Shown: positions 1 through 8,974, counted from the stretch's first letter. The stretch: 64,000 nt of DNA from Marinomonas sp. UCMA 3892 (GCF_012726345.1 NZ_PTXN01000002.1:434001-498000); one strand, 5' to 3'. Made by a program: numbers and translations. Notes: a model not told the origin generated them from the letters alone.

Positions 1-2482
1 GGCTACGAACTTTGCGTAAAAACACCAAATTACAAATGCTGGGAATATCGATACCTGTGGTTAAAAGATCCACGGTGACAACGATATTTGGCAAGCGATC
101 TTTTTCAAAGCGGGTAATCAGCGTTTGAACCTTGTTGGCGTCTTTGTCCGAATTACCGGTGATTTTAATTATGGCATTGTGTGGTAGGTTGGCGTATTGC
201 GGCTTACCTGATTGCTGGAAAGCGTCTCTTAACGCATCCACCACAGCATCCGCGTGCTCGTTGTTAACACAGAAGATCAAGGTTTTCTGCTGGCTGTTTG
301 GGTCTAGCCAGTTGGTTAACTCTTGGCAAATGGCCTTGGTAAAGCTAGGAGCAATGATTTGTGTGTTGAATTTATCTACTTCGAATTGCTGTTCGTCTTC
401 GAGTGTGTCTAGAACTAATTCCCCTGTTACTGCCAAGCGTTCCACCTGCTCACCTTTGGCAATCGTAATACCTTTGGTGTTGAGTTCGGTGTTGATTTTG
501 ATCGGCGGTTGATAGTCGTTCAAGTAGCCATCGATCACGGCGGTGCGATAGGAATAATTATAAATCGGACGACCAAAAATCTCGCTGGTGTGCAAGGCTG
601 GCGTAGCGGTGAGTGCCAGTTTGAATGCATCAAATTGGTCAATTACGCGACGATAGGCCGAGATATAGTCGCGCTGATCACGAAACGCTAGTTCGCCTTC
701 GGTTTGCTCTTTATCGAGAATATAACCGCGGTGGGCTTCGTCTATGATAATGGCATCGTACAAACCAACGGGGATAAATTCATCGTTTTGCAGTACGCGT
801 TTCACTAGGGATTGCACCGTGGCTACATGGATTTTGGTGCTGTCTTCTGGGAAGCGATCCGTCAGGCCTTTAATATTGAAAATGCTGTTGAAAGTCCGCT
901 CGTTAATACGCGTGTCATCAAACGAGGCAACCGCTTGATTGCCCAAGGAACGACGATCCACCAAGAACAAGACACGTTTAAAACGTTGCGACTGGATCAT
1001 GCGATACATGATGGCTATGGCGGTTCGGGTTTTACCTGTGCCGGTTGCCATGGCAAGTAAAGCACTGCGTTTGCCTGATACAACGGCGTTTTCTACCGCA
1101 CGCACGGCGTCTTCTTGATAGTAACGCAAGCCCAGCTCGCTCATATCCTCATGGGTGGCAAACCAGTTGTTCAATTTGCCTATGTTTTGCGCCAATTTGC
1201 TGAGCAATTCTGCTGGCTGGAGCCATTGAGGTAATGCGTCTGGCTGGTTGCTGGAAAGCCTTGTATCACGATACCAAATCCCGCTTTTGCTTTTTACCGC
1301 GGCGCTGTAACCACGGCCATTGGCAGAAAAGCAAAAGGGAATGTTAAAGCCATTGGCATTGTATTGGTTTATTTTTAACTCGCTAACCTGCTTCAGTAGG
1401 TCATCGTCGTTGGCTGCACGTTTTGCAAGTTCCTCATGGTATGCCAGCAAATCAAAGGTTTGGCTGTAGCGGTAGGCTTCGTTGAGTTTGTCAGCCACAT
1501 CTTGGTTATAACGCTTGGCTTCCACGACCCCAATTGGTCTTAAGCCGACAAACAAAACATAATCTGCAAAACCCACTTTGCCTGTTTCGTCCTTTCCTGT
1601 TGGCCATTCGGCAATCGCCATATTGCGGCCAATCTCAGGATATGTGCCACTGCTGTATTTAAGGTTTTGCGTGTCTGCTTCCCAACCCGCCAGACGTAAT
1701 TGCTCGTCAATTAAATAGCGGGTTTCTTTCTCGCTAAGGCCAAGTTTGTTTTGGTTGGCTTGCGTAAGGACAACCTTATGGAAAGTGTTGCGATCAGCCT
1801 CGCTCAACTTGGCTAATTCAGTGTCTTTGGCTTTTAACTGAGCTTCCAGAGCAGCAATGCGTGCTTCACTTTGCGCTTGGGTTTCTTGCTGCTGGCTTTC
1901 AAAGACAGACAAACGGCCTTTTAGCTCGGTCAGTTCGATGTGCTGTGCTTCAATCTCGGCTTGGCTTTTATGCTCGTTTTGTTTAGCTGCTTGTTCGGCA
2001 GCAACAAGCGCCAATGTAAGCGTGGCCAATTCTTCTTGGTAAGCTTGTTTATCTTGCTGACTTTGTTTGCTGGGCAGTTGAAAAAGCGGTGCAGGGAAAT
2101 CTTTGTCTTTGCTAATCAGTCGGTAATACCAAACCGCCAAGCGAAACGCTAAGCGAAAGCACATTTCAGCGTCATTTAAATCATCATGGTATTTGTGTAC
2201 GGCATCGTTGCCGATTCTGCGCAGTTTGTGAAACACCTCAAGAATGGTGTCGTCGATGTTCGTTTTACGCTGGATTTCTTCGAGTAGTTTGAACTGGGTT
2301 TCTTGTGGTTCGATATTCAGTAGTTTGCCAAGATGATTAGCAACATATTCGCCAAAAATTCTCAGCTTCACCAAAGTGGTATTTGGGTCGTCTGGGTAGT
2401 TTTTCTCGGCGGCTTGGGCAATGGAGAAAAGGAAGTCGTTATGACCTTTGAGAAAAGCAAAGTTTGATTGGCTTGTTATCAT
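1..2482 (-). CDS. hsdR: Type I restriction enzyme, HsdR subunit (C-terminus beyond window)
   Basis: The minus-strand frame from the ATG at 2482 stays open to the window edge (827 codons), so the C-terminus is missing; complete HsdR proteins of this class are roughly 1,100-1,200 residues. The N-terminus (about residues 1-120) is helical and resembles the DUF4145-type region. A Gln/Glu/Ala-rich coiled coil follows (about 140-220). A nuclease domain with a PD-(D/E)xK-like pattern (ADYVLF, then VVEAKR) lies around 300-325. The motor domain has Walker A ATGTGKT at about 479-485 and DEAH at about 581-584 (IIIDEAHRGY). HsdR supplies ATP-driven DNA translocation and cleavage in the HsdR2M2S complex. 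hsdM and hsdS are not in the window, so it cannot be told whether the system is complete. The remaining uncertainty is the truncated end. Confidence 0.93.
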   Translation of the reverse strand, partial: MITSQSNFAFLKGHNDFLFSIAQAAEKNYPDDPNTTLVKLRIFGEYVANHLGKLLNIEPQETQFKLLEEIQRKTNIDDTILEVFHKLRRIGNDAVHKYHDDLNDAEMCFRLAFRLAVWYYRLISKDKDFPAPLFQLPSKQSQQDKQAYQEELATLTLALVAAEQAAKQNEHKSQAEIEAQHIELTELKGRLSVFESQQQETQAQSEARIAALEAQLKAKDTELAKLSEADRNTFHKVVLTQANQNKLGLSEKETRYLIDEQLRLAGWEADTQNLKYSSGTYPEIGRNMAIAEWPTGKDETGKVGFADYVLFVGLRPIGVVEAKRYNQDVADKLNEAYRYSQTFDLLAYHEELAKRAANDDDLLKQVSELKINQYNANGFNIPFCFSANGRGYSAAVKSKSGIWYRDTRLSSNQPDALPQWLQPAELLSKLAQNIGKLNNWFATHEDMSELGLRYYQEDAVRAVENAVVSGKRSALLAMATGTGKTRTAIAIMYRMIQSQRFKRVLFLVDRRSLGNQAVASFDDTRINERTFNSIFNIKGLTDRFPEDSTKIHVATVQSLVKRVLQNDEFIPVGLYDAIIIDEAHRGYILDKEQTEGELAFRDQRDYISAYRRVIDQFDAFKLALTATPALHTSEIFGRPIYNYSYRTAVIDGYLNDYQPPIKINTELNTKGITIAKGEQVERLAVTGELVLDTLEDEQQFEVDKFNTQIIAPSFTKAICQELTNWLDPNSQQKTLIFCVNNEHADAVVDALRDAFQQSGKPQYANLPHNAIIKITGNSDKDANKVQTLITRFEKDRLPNIVVTVDLLTTGIDIPSICNLVFLRKVRS

Positions 2483-2585
2483 TGCGTTCTAAAGTTCCTT
2501 CTTCACTTATTGTTGTCATCTTGAATTGTCAGTTTACCCTTACAATACCTAATGCGGAATCCTTTCATTGTTATTGGGTAGATTA

Positions 2586-3485
2586 TTACCAAGGATACTT
2601 AGCAAAGTAGCTGTCTAGATGATCGATTAAAGCGCGAACATTGGGTGATAAATGTTTTCGAGACGAATAAAGCGCGTAAATAATCAGGTCTTTGGGTTTC
2701 CATTCCGGCAGGACATGGCAAAGGCTGCCGTCGTTAATGTAGCGATTGGCTAAATAAGTAGGCTGAAGACAAACACCCATTCCATTCAATGTAGCATGCA
2801 AAAGTGCCGTTGCTTCATTGATGCTTAAACGACAATCCAAAGAGACCGATTCAAATTGGTCATGCTGGGATAGATGCCAGATGTGACGTTCTAAGTTTTT
2901 GTAACCCAAGCAATCGTGGTTTATTAAGTCTTGTGGATGCTGAATGTCACCTATGGTTTGGCGAGCTTTTTCAAGGTAAGCCGGAGAAGCTACCAAAACA
3001 GATTCACAAACAGCAATGGGTTTACCTATTAAAGAAGGATCAGGGTTCGAGGCAATCCGTATGGCAAGGTCGATACTTTTTTCGGTTAAATCGGCAGTGC
3101 TGTCTTCTAAATCAATATCGATATGAACTTTAGGATGTTGATCCATGAAGTCCTGAATGGCAGGCATGAGTTGAGAAAAGCCAAACGACATGCTGGACGT
3201 GATTCGTACTAAGCCAGACAACTCCTCGCTGGTATTCACCAAAGATATAAAATTATCGGCTTGCTCCAACCAAAGCTCGACGTCTTTTAGGCAGGCTTCA
3301 CCAGCACTAGTCAGTGATATTTTTCGCGTCGTGCGATGCAACAAACGAATCTTTAACCAATCCTCCATCGCCTCTATATAACGCGTCACCATTGGTCGTG
3401 ACATATTCAAACGATCTGCGGTGCGAGAAAAGCTCCGCGATTGGGCAACATCGATAAAAACTTTTGCTGCTATCACTCTGTCCAT
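2586..3485 (-). CDS. LysR-family transcriptional regulator
   Basis: 299 residues, the usual LysR length. An N-terminal winged HTH (about 1-60; SFSRTADRLNMSRPMVTRYIEAME) is followed by a LysR substrate-binding domain. The frame is open 12 codons further upstream, but the ATG at 3485 (MDRVIAAK) is preceded by a GGTGAG ribosome-binding sequence and aligns with the family N-terminus, so it is preferred. The gene is divergent from the metallo-beta-lactamase-fold/DsbA pair, 122 bp away, and is the natural candidate to regulate that pair and itself. An inverted repeat TGCTC/GAGCA with an 18-bp spacer lies near 3525-3552 between them. The effector is unknown. Confidence 0.85.
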   Translation of the reverse strand: MDRVIAAKVFIDVAQSRSFSRTADRLNMSRPMVTRYIEAMEDWLKIRLLHRTTRKISLTSAGEACLKDVELWLEQADNFISLVNTSEELSGLVRITSSMSFGFSQLMPAIQDFMDQHPKVHIDIDLEDSTADLTEKSIDLAIRIASNPDPSLIGKPIAVCESVLVASPAYLEKARQTIGDIQHPQDLINHDCLGYKNLERHIWHLSQHDQFESVSLDCRLSINEATALLHATLNGMGVCLQPTYLANRYINDGSLCHVLPEWKPKDLIIYALYSSRKHLSPNVRALIDHLDSYFAKYPW

Positions 3486-3607
3486 AATTCTACTCACCCA
3501 CTTGCACGATATAAGAAACAATCATGCTCATTTTTGTGTATTTTTCCGAGCACGTCAATTCTCTATTATGGCCACATGAATTAAACAATCACTCTTTGGA
3601 GAGAAAG

Positions 3608-4474
3608 ATGAAAAAATTGATTACATTGGCGGCTTCTGCACTTATCGCTCATTCTGCTTTTGCGGCAGACACTAAACCGTTAACTCTAGATATATATAAT
3701 GCAGCGCCTGACAGCTTTGGTGTTACGTCAACTTTGGTTTATGGCGAAACCGAAGCCATGGTTGTTGATGCTGGTTTTACTAAAGCCGATGCTCTTCGCA
3801 TTGCTGCAAAAGTATTGGATTCCAATAAAGAGCTAAAAACTATTTTTATTAGCCAAGCGGACCCTGATTATTACTTCGGTGCCGAGACTCTGCACGCTAT
3901 TTTCCCTAAAGCCGATATCATTACGACTCCTGCGGTAAAAGCTGCAATTGAACAAAAACTGGCTGGTAAATTGGCTTTTTGGGGACCTCAAATGGGTGCA
4001 AACGCACCAGTTAATCCTATCGTTCCTACGACTTACACTCAGTCTACTTTGACTGTTGATGGTCAGACTATTGAGATTCGTGGTACTGAAGGTGTTTTGG
4101 CAAGCCGTCCTTACCTTTGGATTCCTGCAAACAAAGCCATTTTGGGTAACGTAGCGGTATTCGGAAATATGCATTTATGGATGGCGGATGCGCAGTCTGA
4201 TGAGACTCAAGCTGCTTGGAAAGCACAGTTGCAAGAAATGCTTGCGCTTAAACCGACAACAGTTGTTCCTGGTCACATGACTCAAGGTACCGAGTTGACT
4301 GCAGATAACATTACCTTCTCTCTTAACTACATCACAGACTTCCAAAAGGCGAAGAAAAACAGCAAGGACAGCGCTGAATTGATTAAGACAATGTCAGCAA
4401 AATATCCAGATGCTCAAGGTGCGTTGAACCTAAACATCGCTGCGAAAGTACATAAAGGTGAAATGAAATGGTAA
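3608..4474 (+). CDS. Periplasmic metallo-beta-lactamase-fold protein
   Basis: 288 residues from the ATG at 3608, which has a GGAGAG site just upstream and begins a clear signal peptide (MKKLITLAASALIAHSAFA, cleavage near residue 19). An in-frame upstream extension lacks a signal sequence and is not used. The fold is indicated by VVDAGFTKADALRI, the ISQADPDYYFG segment at the position of the metal-binding HxHxDH motif, and VVPGHM near the C-terminus. The canonical His-x-His of motif 2 is replaced by Gln-Ala, so metal binding is altered or partly lost, as in a recognised subgroup with xADPDYYFG. The stop overlaps the start of the DsbA-family gene, implying translational coupling. The substrate is unknown. 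Confidence 0.8.
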   Translation: MKKLITLAASALIAHSAFAADTKPLTLDIYNAAPDSFGVTSTLVYGETEAMVVDAGFTKADALRIAAKVLDSNKELKTIFISQADPDYYFGAETLHAIFPKADIITTPAVKAAIEQKLAGKLAFWGPQMGANAPVNPIVPTTYTQSTLTVDGQTIEIRGTEGVLASRPYLWIPANKAILGNVAVFGNMHLWMADAQSDETQAAWKAQLQEMLALKPTTVVPGHMTQGTELTADNITFSLNYITDFQKAKKNSKDSAELIKTMSAKYPDAQGALNLNIAAKVHKGEMKW

Positions 4475-5088
4475 AAGTTCATTACTTCTTCGATCCAATG
4501 TGTGGTTGGTGCTATGGCGCAACAGCCTTAGTCGAAATACTGGCAGAAGTGCCTGAGTTTGAAATCACTTATCACCCTGGTGGCATGATTCCAAAACGAG
4601 CAATTGATCCGTCTTTTAGACAGCATATTTTGCAAGCTGACAGTCAAATAGCCACTATGACGAAAGCACACTTTGGTGATGCTTATAAAGCGAGAGTTGC
4701 TGGCGCTGGCGATTTTATCGTGGATTCGTATTCCACAACTCGCGCCTTTCTTGTTGGTCAAGACATGGGGATCGAAGCACACAAGATGCTAGCAGCGATT
4801 CAAAAAGCACATTACCAAGATGGTAAGCATTTAGATGAGTTGAATGTTTTAGCGGATCTAGCTGTTTCTATGGGATTAGACAAAACCACATGGAGCGAAA
4901 AAATGGCTGACTCTGAAGCAAAAATGCTAAGCCAAGTGCAAGAAAGCCATGATCTCATGGGACAATTGCAAGTTAGCGGCTATCCTACTTTTATCTTAGA
5001 AAAAGATGATCGTTTAACGCGTTTACCACACAGTAATTATTATGGCAAAACTAAAGAGTGGAAAAACTATCTAGCCGAATTGGTTTAA
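4468..5088 (+). CDS. DsbA-family (FrnE-like) thioredoxin-fold protein
   Basis: 206 residues. The active-site motif CGWC is near residues 12-15 (FDPMCGWCYGAT), followed by the helical insertion of DsbA/FrnE-type proteins and a cis-Pro loop candidate (SGYPTFIL) near the end. There is no signal peptide, so it is predicted cytoplasmic, unlike its partner. The start overlaps the end of the preceding gene by 7 bases, suggesting co-expression. The role is probably thiol-disulfide exchange or isomerase activity; FrnE-like proteins are often found near biosynthetic or stress genes. The specific partner is unknown. A strong terminator follows directly. Confidence 0.85.
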   Translation: MVKVHYFFDPMCGWCYGATALVEILAEVPEFEITYHPGGMIPKRAIDPSFRQHILQADSQIATMTKAHFGDAYKARVAGAGDFIVDSYSTTRAFLVGQDMGIEAHKMLAAIQKAHYQDGKHLDELNVLADLAVSMGLDKTTWSEKMADSEAKMLSQVQESHDLMGQLQVSGYPTFILEKDDRLTRLPHSNYYGKTKEWKNYLAELV

Positions 5089-5100
5089 TTGTTTAAATTA

Positions 5101-5139
5101 AAAATCCCTTGTTGATTATTGATCTCAACAAGGGATTTT
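5101..5139. terminator. Bidirectional intrinsic terminator between dsbA-like gene and catA
   Basis: Perfect 15-bp stem (5101-5115 with 5125-5139) with a 9-base loop, and A/T runs at both stem ends (AAAATCCCTTG... / ...AAGGGATTTT). It lies between two convergent genes and can end both transcripts. Confidence 0.92.
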
Positions 5140-5158
5140 CGTTAACAGCTAATTAGTG

Positions 5159-6076
5159 TTAAGCAACTGACGCACGTGCACGAGTATGCTTATCTGCTAA
5201 TTCTGCTTTGTCCGTTTTAAGGATTTCAACATTGAATTCAACGTCCAAATATTCGCTGTCAAAGCCGTGTGCATTGTCACTCTTTGGTGTTGCGTCAACA
5301 ACCAATTCATTACGAGTGGCAAAAGCGAAGTCATCGTAAGTGTATGCATCACCCGCCAAGTTAATCTGTGTTGTTAGATGCTTGTAGCCTGGTTTAGATA
5401 CAAAGTAATGAATATGAGCTGGACGGTTACCGTGACGGCCAAGGCTCTGAAGTACTTTAATGGTATTACCTTCTGGTGGAACGCCGTAGCCGTTTGGCAC
5501 GATACTACGAGCACGGTAGCAACCGTCTGCATCCGTAATCACTCTACGACGTAGATTGAATTCACTTTGTGTTGGGTCAAAATAAGAGTAACCACCTTTA
5601 GAGTCTGCATGCCAAAGGTCAACAACAGCACCCGCTACAGGTTTGCCATCTTCATCCACCACTTTACCGTGAAGCCACATGCCTTGGCCTGGAGATTGAC
5701 CATCATCCATGCGCGTTTCACCCTCAGAAATTGGTGCATTCTCTACATATAGAGGGCCTTCAATAGTACGTGGTGTACCACCTGCTAGACCTGCTGCTTC
5801 ATCTTTCGCATCTTCACGAATATCTAAGAAGTGATCAAAACCTAAACCTGGTGCAAGCAAAACGGCTTCTTTCGTCGTACCAAGGTCATTTAGATAGTTC
5901 ACACCCTGCCAAAATTCATCTGGTGTAATATCTAGATCTTCAATCATCTTATAGATATCTGACACTAAACGAAAAATGATTTCCTTCATACGTGGGTTGC
6001 CTTGTTCTTTGTCCAAGCCAGCCACTTTTTTCAATAACGTTTGTACTGCTTCTGTTTGAATTGTTTTAACAGTCAT
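5159..6076 (-). CDS. catA: Catechol 1,2-dioxygenase
   Basis: 305 residues from the ATG at 6076, preceded by GGAGAG; an ATG 9 codons upstream lacks a good ribosome-binding site. Intradiol dioxygenase: an N-terminal helical dimerisation domain (about 1-100) precedes the Fe(III)-binding beta domain. The ligands are visible as Tyr in GGYSYFDP, Tyr in CYRARSIVP, and two His in RPAHIHYFV. It cleaves catechol to cis,cis-muconate. It is the last gene of the catB-catC-catA unit, with about 70 bases between catC and catA. The RRR and Gly-rich entry loop fit catechol rather than protocatechuate enzymes, and it is a single-gene enzyme unlike PcaGH. Confidence 0.96.
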   Translation of the reverse strand: MTVKTIQTEAVQTLLKKVAGLDKEQGNPRMKEIIFRLVSDIYKMIEDLDITPDEFWQGVNYLNDLGTTKEAVLLAPGLGFDHFLDIREDAKDEAAGLAGGTPRTIEGPLYVENAPISEGETRMDDGQSPGQGMWLHGKVVDEDGKPVAGAVVDLWHADSKGGYSYFDPTQSEFNLRRRVITDADGCYRARSIVPNGYGVPPEGNTIKVLQSLGRHGNRPAHIHYFVSKPGYKHLTTQINLAGDAYTYDDFAFATRNELVVDATPKSDNAHGFDSEYLDVEFNVEILKTDKAELADKHTRARASVA

Positions 6077-6146
6077 TTTAATCTCTCCGCTTTTGTGTGC
6101 CATAACAGCACTTTTATTAAATTTATTTTTATTTAAAAAGTTAGAG

Positions 6147-6425
6147 CTATTTAATAGACGATGGATGCTGACATAAGGCTGTCACTTCCATCGTCATAAA
6201 TGGGTATAAAGGCAAGCCAGTAAGGATTTCATGCAAGTGAGCATTATCTTTTACGTCAAAGATACTCACATTAGAATACTGTCCCACGACACGCCACAAG
6301 TGCACCCAAATACCAGCTTTTTGTAATTCTTGTGAATAGTTTTTTTCCTTCAATTTGATTGCATCTGCCTCTGCAACCGGAAGGTCTTTGGGAATATTCA
6401 CCGTCATTTCAACTTTAAAAAGCAT
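6147..6425 (-). CDS. catC: Muconolactone delta-isomerase
   Basis: 92 residues from the ATG at 6425. The ATG two codons upstream (6431) directly abuts the GAGGAA ribosome-binding site, whereas 6425 has a 6-base spacing, so 6425 is chosen. Small CatC-family ferredoxin-like protein starting MLFKVEMTVNIP, with ELQKAGIWVHLWRVVGQYSNVSIFDV in the middle and LPLYPFMTMEVTAL near the C-terminus. It isomerises muconolactone to beta-ketoadipate enol-lactone. It lies between catB (about 37 bases upstream) and catA. Confidence 0.95.
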   Translation of the reverse strand: MLFKVEMTVNIPKDLPVAEADAIKLKEKNYSQELQKAGIWVHLWRVVGQYSNVSIFDVKDNAHLHEILTGLPLYPFMTMEVTALCQHPSSIK

Positions 6426-6461
6426 GTTCATTTCCTCATGATTGTTTGCGTTGGTGCTGTG

Positions 6462-7580
6462 TTATTTGCGTCGATAAAGCGCAAGCTTTTCTTCGTCTAT
6501 TTCAATGCCTAAACCTGGTGCATCCGGGACATCTACCCCATTGTTATGGTAGCGAAGCGGCTGTTTGATAATGTCATCTTGCAAAAGAAGAGGACCAAAC
6601 ATTTCACTGCCCCAATGCAATTTAGGTAAAGTTGACCAAGCATGAATAGACGCCGCGGTGCCAATGGAACCTTCTAATAAAGTACCACCATATAACCCCA
6701 TACCAGATGCAGAGGAAACGGTAGCGGCATAAAGCGCCTCAATAGGCCCACCTGCTTTGGCAATTTTCAAAGCGATACCGCCATTAAAACCACGTTGAGC
6801 AAGCTGGAAAACGTCTGAAGCATCAGCGACACCTTCATCCGCTAGGATAGGAATAGTAAATTTTTGCGACAGTCGAACTAAAGCATCCCATTCTTTTGCT
6901 GGGGTTGGTTGCTCAACTAAATCCACACCTGCTTCTTGAAGTGCGGCCATGCCTTTTGTAGCCGTTGCCTCATCCCACGCTTGGTTTACGTCAACTCGCA
7001 CACTCGCACTATTGCCCAATGCTGCTTTGATAGCCGCCACATGAGCAACATCATCATTAACATGTCGAGAACCAATTTTAAGTTTGAAGTCGCAGTGACG
7101 ACCGCTAGCGATCAGTGCTTTTGCTTCTGCAATGTCTTTATCTGTATCGCCAGAGGCCAATACCCATAGACATGGAATATGTTGGTGAATAGCACCACCC
7201 AACAAGGTGGAGACAGGAACGCCTAGATGTTTGCCTTGTAAATCCAACAACGCAGTTTGTAAGGCCGATTTGGCAATCATATTGCCTCGTACGGACAGGC
7301 TTAAACGTTGAACAAGCAGCTTTATGCTATGAAGCGGCTGACCGATAAGCAAAGGGGCAAGGTAGGTATCAATGTTCATTTTAATGCTTTCTGGGCTTTC
7401 AGGACCATAGGCCAAACCGCCAATAGTCGTGCCCTCGCCTAAGCCTTCACGACCTTGATCATCTTTGATACGAACAATCACCATGGTTTGCACGGCCATA
7501 GACGTCATAGATAATTTATGAGGGCGAATCGTGGGAATATCCACAAGCATTGTTTCAATATGGGTAATTTTCGATGTCAT
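6462..7580 (-). CDS. catB: Muconate cycloisomerase
   Basis: 372 residues, usual for CatB. Enolase superfamily: an N-terminal capping domain (1-125) and a TIM barrel. Catalytic features in order are FKLKIG (acid/base Lys pair), VDVNQAW (metal Asp), VEQPTP (metal Glu), ILADEGV (metal Asp) and ALKIAKAGG (opposite-face Lys). It cycloisomerises cis,cis-muconate to muconolactone. It is the first gene of catBCA. The start at 7580 has only a weak ribosome-binding sequence. A CatR-type operator lies 60-100 bp upstream. Confidence 0.95.
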   Translation of the reverse strand: MTSKITHIETMLVDIPTIRPHKLSMTSMAVQTMVIVRIKDDQGREGLGEGTTIGGLAYGPESPESIKMNIDTYLAPLLIGQPLHSIKLLVQRLSLSVRGNMIAKSALQTALLDLQGKHLGVPVSTLLGGAIHQHIPCLWVLASGDTDKDIAEAKALIASGRHCDFKLKIGSRHVNDDVAHVAAIKAALGNSASVRVDVNQAWDEATATKGMAALQEAGVDLVEQPTPAKEWDALVRLSQKFTIPILADEGVADASDVFQLAQRGFNGGIALKIAKAGGPIEALYAATVSSASGMGLYGGTLLEGSIGTAASIHAWSTLPKLHWGSEMFGPLLLQDDIIKQPLRYHNNGVDVPDAPGLGIEIDEEKLALYRRK

Positions 7581-7611
7581 GCTAAGGTGCGTCCGTTTAT
7601 TGTTTTTTCTT

Positions 7612-7640
7612 ACACTAGACCCACTCTAAACAGAGGACAA
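7612..7640 (-). promoter_or_regulatory. Predicted catB promoter
   Basis: On the minus strand, a TTGTCC hexamer (7640-7635) abuts the operator, and TAGTGT (7617-7612) follows after 17 bases. The weak -10 and -35 fit an activator-dependent promoter. No transcription data were available. Confidence 0.45.
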
Positions 7641-7676
7641 ATATCAATTTAGTTCTTAGCAATACTTTTTAGGTAT
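7641..7676 (-). promoter_or_regulatory. CatR/BenM-type operator of catBCA
   Basis: ATAC-N7-GTAT dyad at 7662-7676, matching the published CatM/BenM recognition consensus, followed toward catB by a conserved half (7641-7661) that would be the activation site. The whole 36-bp block is identical at 29 of 36 positions to 8975-9010, in the same orientation relative to the gene it faces. The regulator is inferred to be the LysR protein at 9012-9914. Confidence 0.8.
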
Positions 7677-7740
7677 TACTGCTATCAAATGTGGCAATGG
7701 CCATAACCTTCATGATGCTAATGTAATTATCATTAGCGAT

Positions 7741-7782
7741 AAAAAAAGAACCCCCAATGTTGTTTGTCCAACTATTGGGGGT
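7741..7782 (-). terminator. Intrinsic terminator after dctP
   Basis: Nine-bp stem (7750-7758 with 7774-7782; ACCCCCAAT / ATTGGGGGT). On the minus strand it is followed by a run of T (7741-7747). It ends the dctP transcript before the catB promoter. Confidence 0.88.
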
Positions 7783-7823
7783 CACTTCAAAATAGGCGCT
7801 TTTTTAATCAGCCAACGAATACA

Positions 7824-8825
7824 TCAAGCACCCGCGGCGGTTTCAATCAAACCTTTACCTATCGAACCTTCAAACTCTTTCCATATCGGAGCCATGGTAT
7901 TGACCCATTCCGCTCGTTGTTCCGGTGTTAAAGTATTTATTTTTCCACCAGCACGAAGGATATTCTCGCGATTCACCGCATCTTTTTCTTTTACTAGCTT
8001 GTTGGCTGATTCCGTTGCCCTGTCCACCAGACCTAAAAATTGTGTGCGATCGTCATCAGACAGACTGTTTAAAAAATCGCTCGAAGTGACAAACAAATAA
8101 GCGAGAACTTGATGGTTGGTTTCGGTAACACTGTCTTGTACTTCGTAAAACTTTTGCGTGTAAATATTTGACCAAGTATTTTCCTGACCATCGACCACGC
8201 CCGTTTGCAAAGCACCATAAACTTCGGAGAATGCTATGACTTGTGGCGAAGCCCCCATAGCTCTGATCATTTCTTTTGCAATTGTGGACGATTGGACACG
8301 AATTTTTAACCCTTTGGCATCACTTGGCACAAGCAAAGGTTTGTTCGCGGTAAAGTATTTCATACCTGACATCCAATAACCTAAACCAACAAAACCGGCG
8401 GAATCTTCCATAACATGAAGTAAATCTTTAGCTTCTGGCGTTTTTGTAAAGCGGATAATCTGGTCGAGATCTTTGAACAAAAACGGTAAATCAAATACGG
8501 CGTATTTATCTGTAAAGGCACCAAACTTTGCAATAGAAGGCGCTAATAATTGAACATCACCTAAAAGCAAGGCCTCCAGCTCTTTTGAATCACCAAAGAG
8601 AGTGGAATTTGGATACACCTCAACACACAATCGACCATTCATTTCACGATTGACGTTTGCGGCAAACTCATTAATCAAAATGACTTTAGGATGTGTTGTG
8701 CCTCCAGTAACATGGCTAAATTTAACAACTCGCTCTCCAGGATCACATTCAGAAGCTTGAAGAAAACCACTGAATAAAGAAGAGCACAGCGCTAGAGTAG
8801 TAAAACAGGAAGATAATTTTTTCAT
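7824..8825 (-). CDS. TRAP transporter solute-binding protein (DctP family), orphan
   Basis: 333 residues. A signal peptide (about 1-24, ending LQAS) precedes a DctP-family fold. GLKIRVQSS carries the conserved carboxylate-binding Arg, and GALQTGVVDGQENTW is the typical family core. These receptors deliver organic acids to a DctQM membrane pair. No dctQ or dctM gene lies anywhere in the window, so the partner must be encoded elsewhere. The gene is divergent from the CatR-like regulator and carries a copy of the catB operator, which suggests an aromatic acid or a pathway acid such as muconate as ligand (inference). Confidence 0.9.
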   Translation of the reverse strand: MKKLSSCFTTLALCSSLFSGFLQASECDPGERVVKFSHVTGGTTHPKVILINEFAANVNREMNGRLCVEVYPNSTLFGDSKELEALLLGDVQLLAPSIAKFGAFTDKYAVFDLPFLFKDLDQIIRFTKTPEAKDLLHVMEDSAGFVGLGYWMSGMKYFTANKPLLVPSDAKGLKIRVQSSTIAKEMIRAMGASPQVIAFSEVYGALQTGVVDGQENTWSNIYTQKFYEVQDSVTETNHQVLAYLFVTSSDFLNSLSDDDRTQFLGLVDRATESANKLVKEKDAVNRENILRAGGKINTLTPEQRAEWVNTMAPIWKEFEGSIGKGLIETAAGA

Positions 8826-8974
8826 TACGAATAACCTATTTTTATAATTATTATTTGCTGGATCAAATGATGTGACGTAAGTTGCTTACTGCCTCATGCA
8901 AATGATTATGCTAGAAGTGTATGTTCCATTATTTTTAGTTGCTCTACGTTAAACTCTGCAGATACAGAGAACCA

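Noticed and set aside
132..1060. Several plus-strand open frames of 60-126 codons
   Set aside because: They are antisense shadows of the HsdR gene, whose minus-strand frame carries family motifs throughout.
3525..3552. TGCTC/GAGCA inverted repeat as a LysR operator
   Set aside because: Arms of five bases with an 18-base spacer could be chance and there is no second copy; mentioned only with the regulator.
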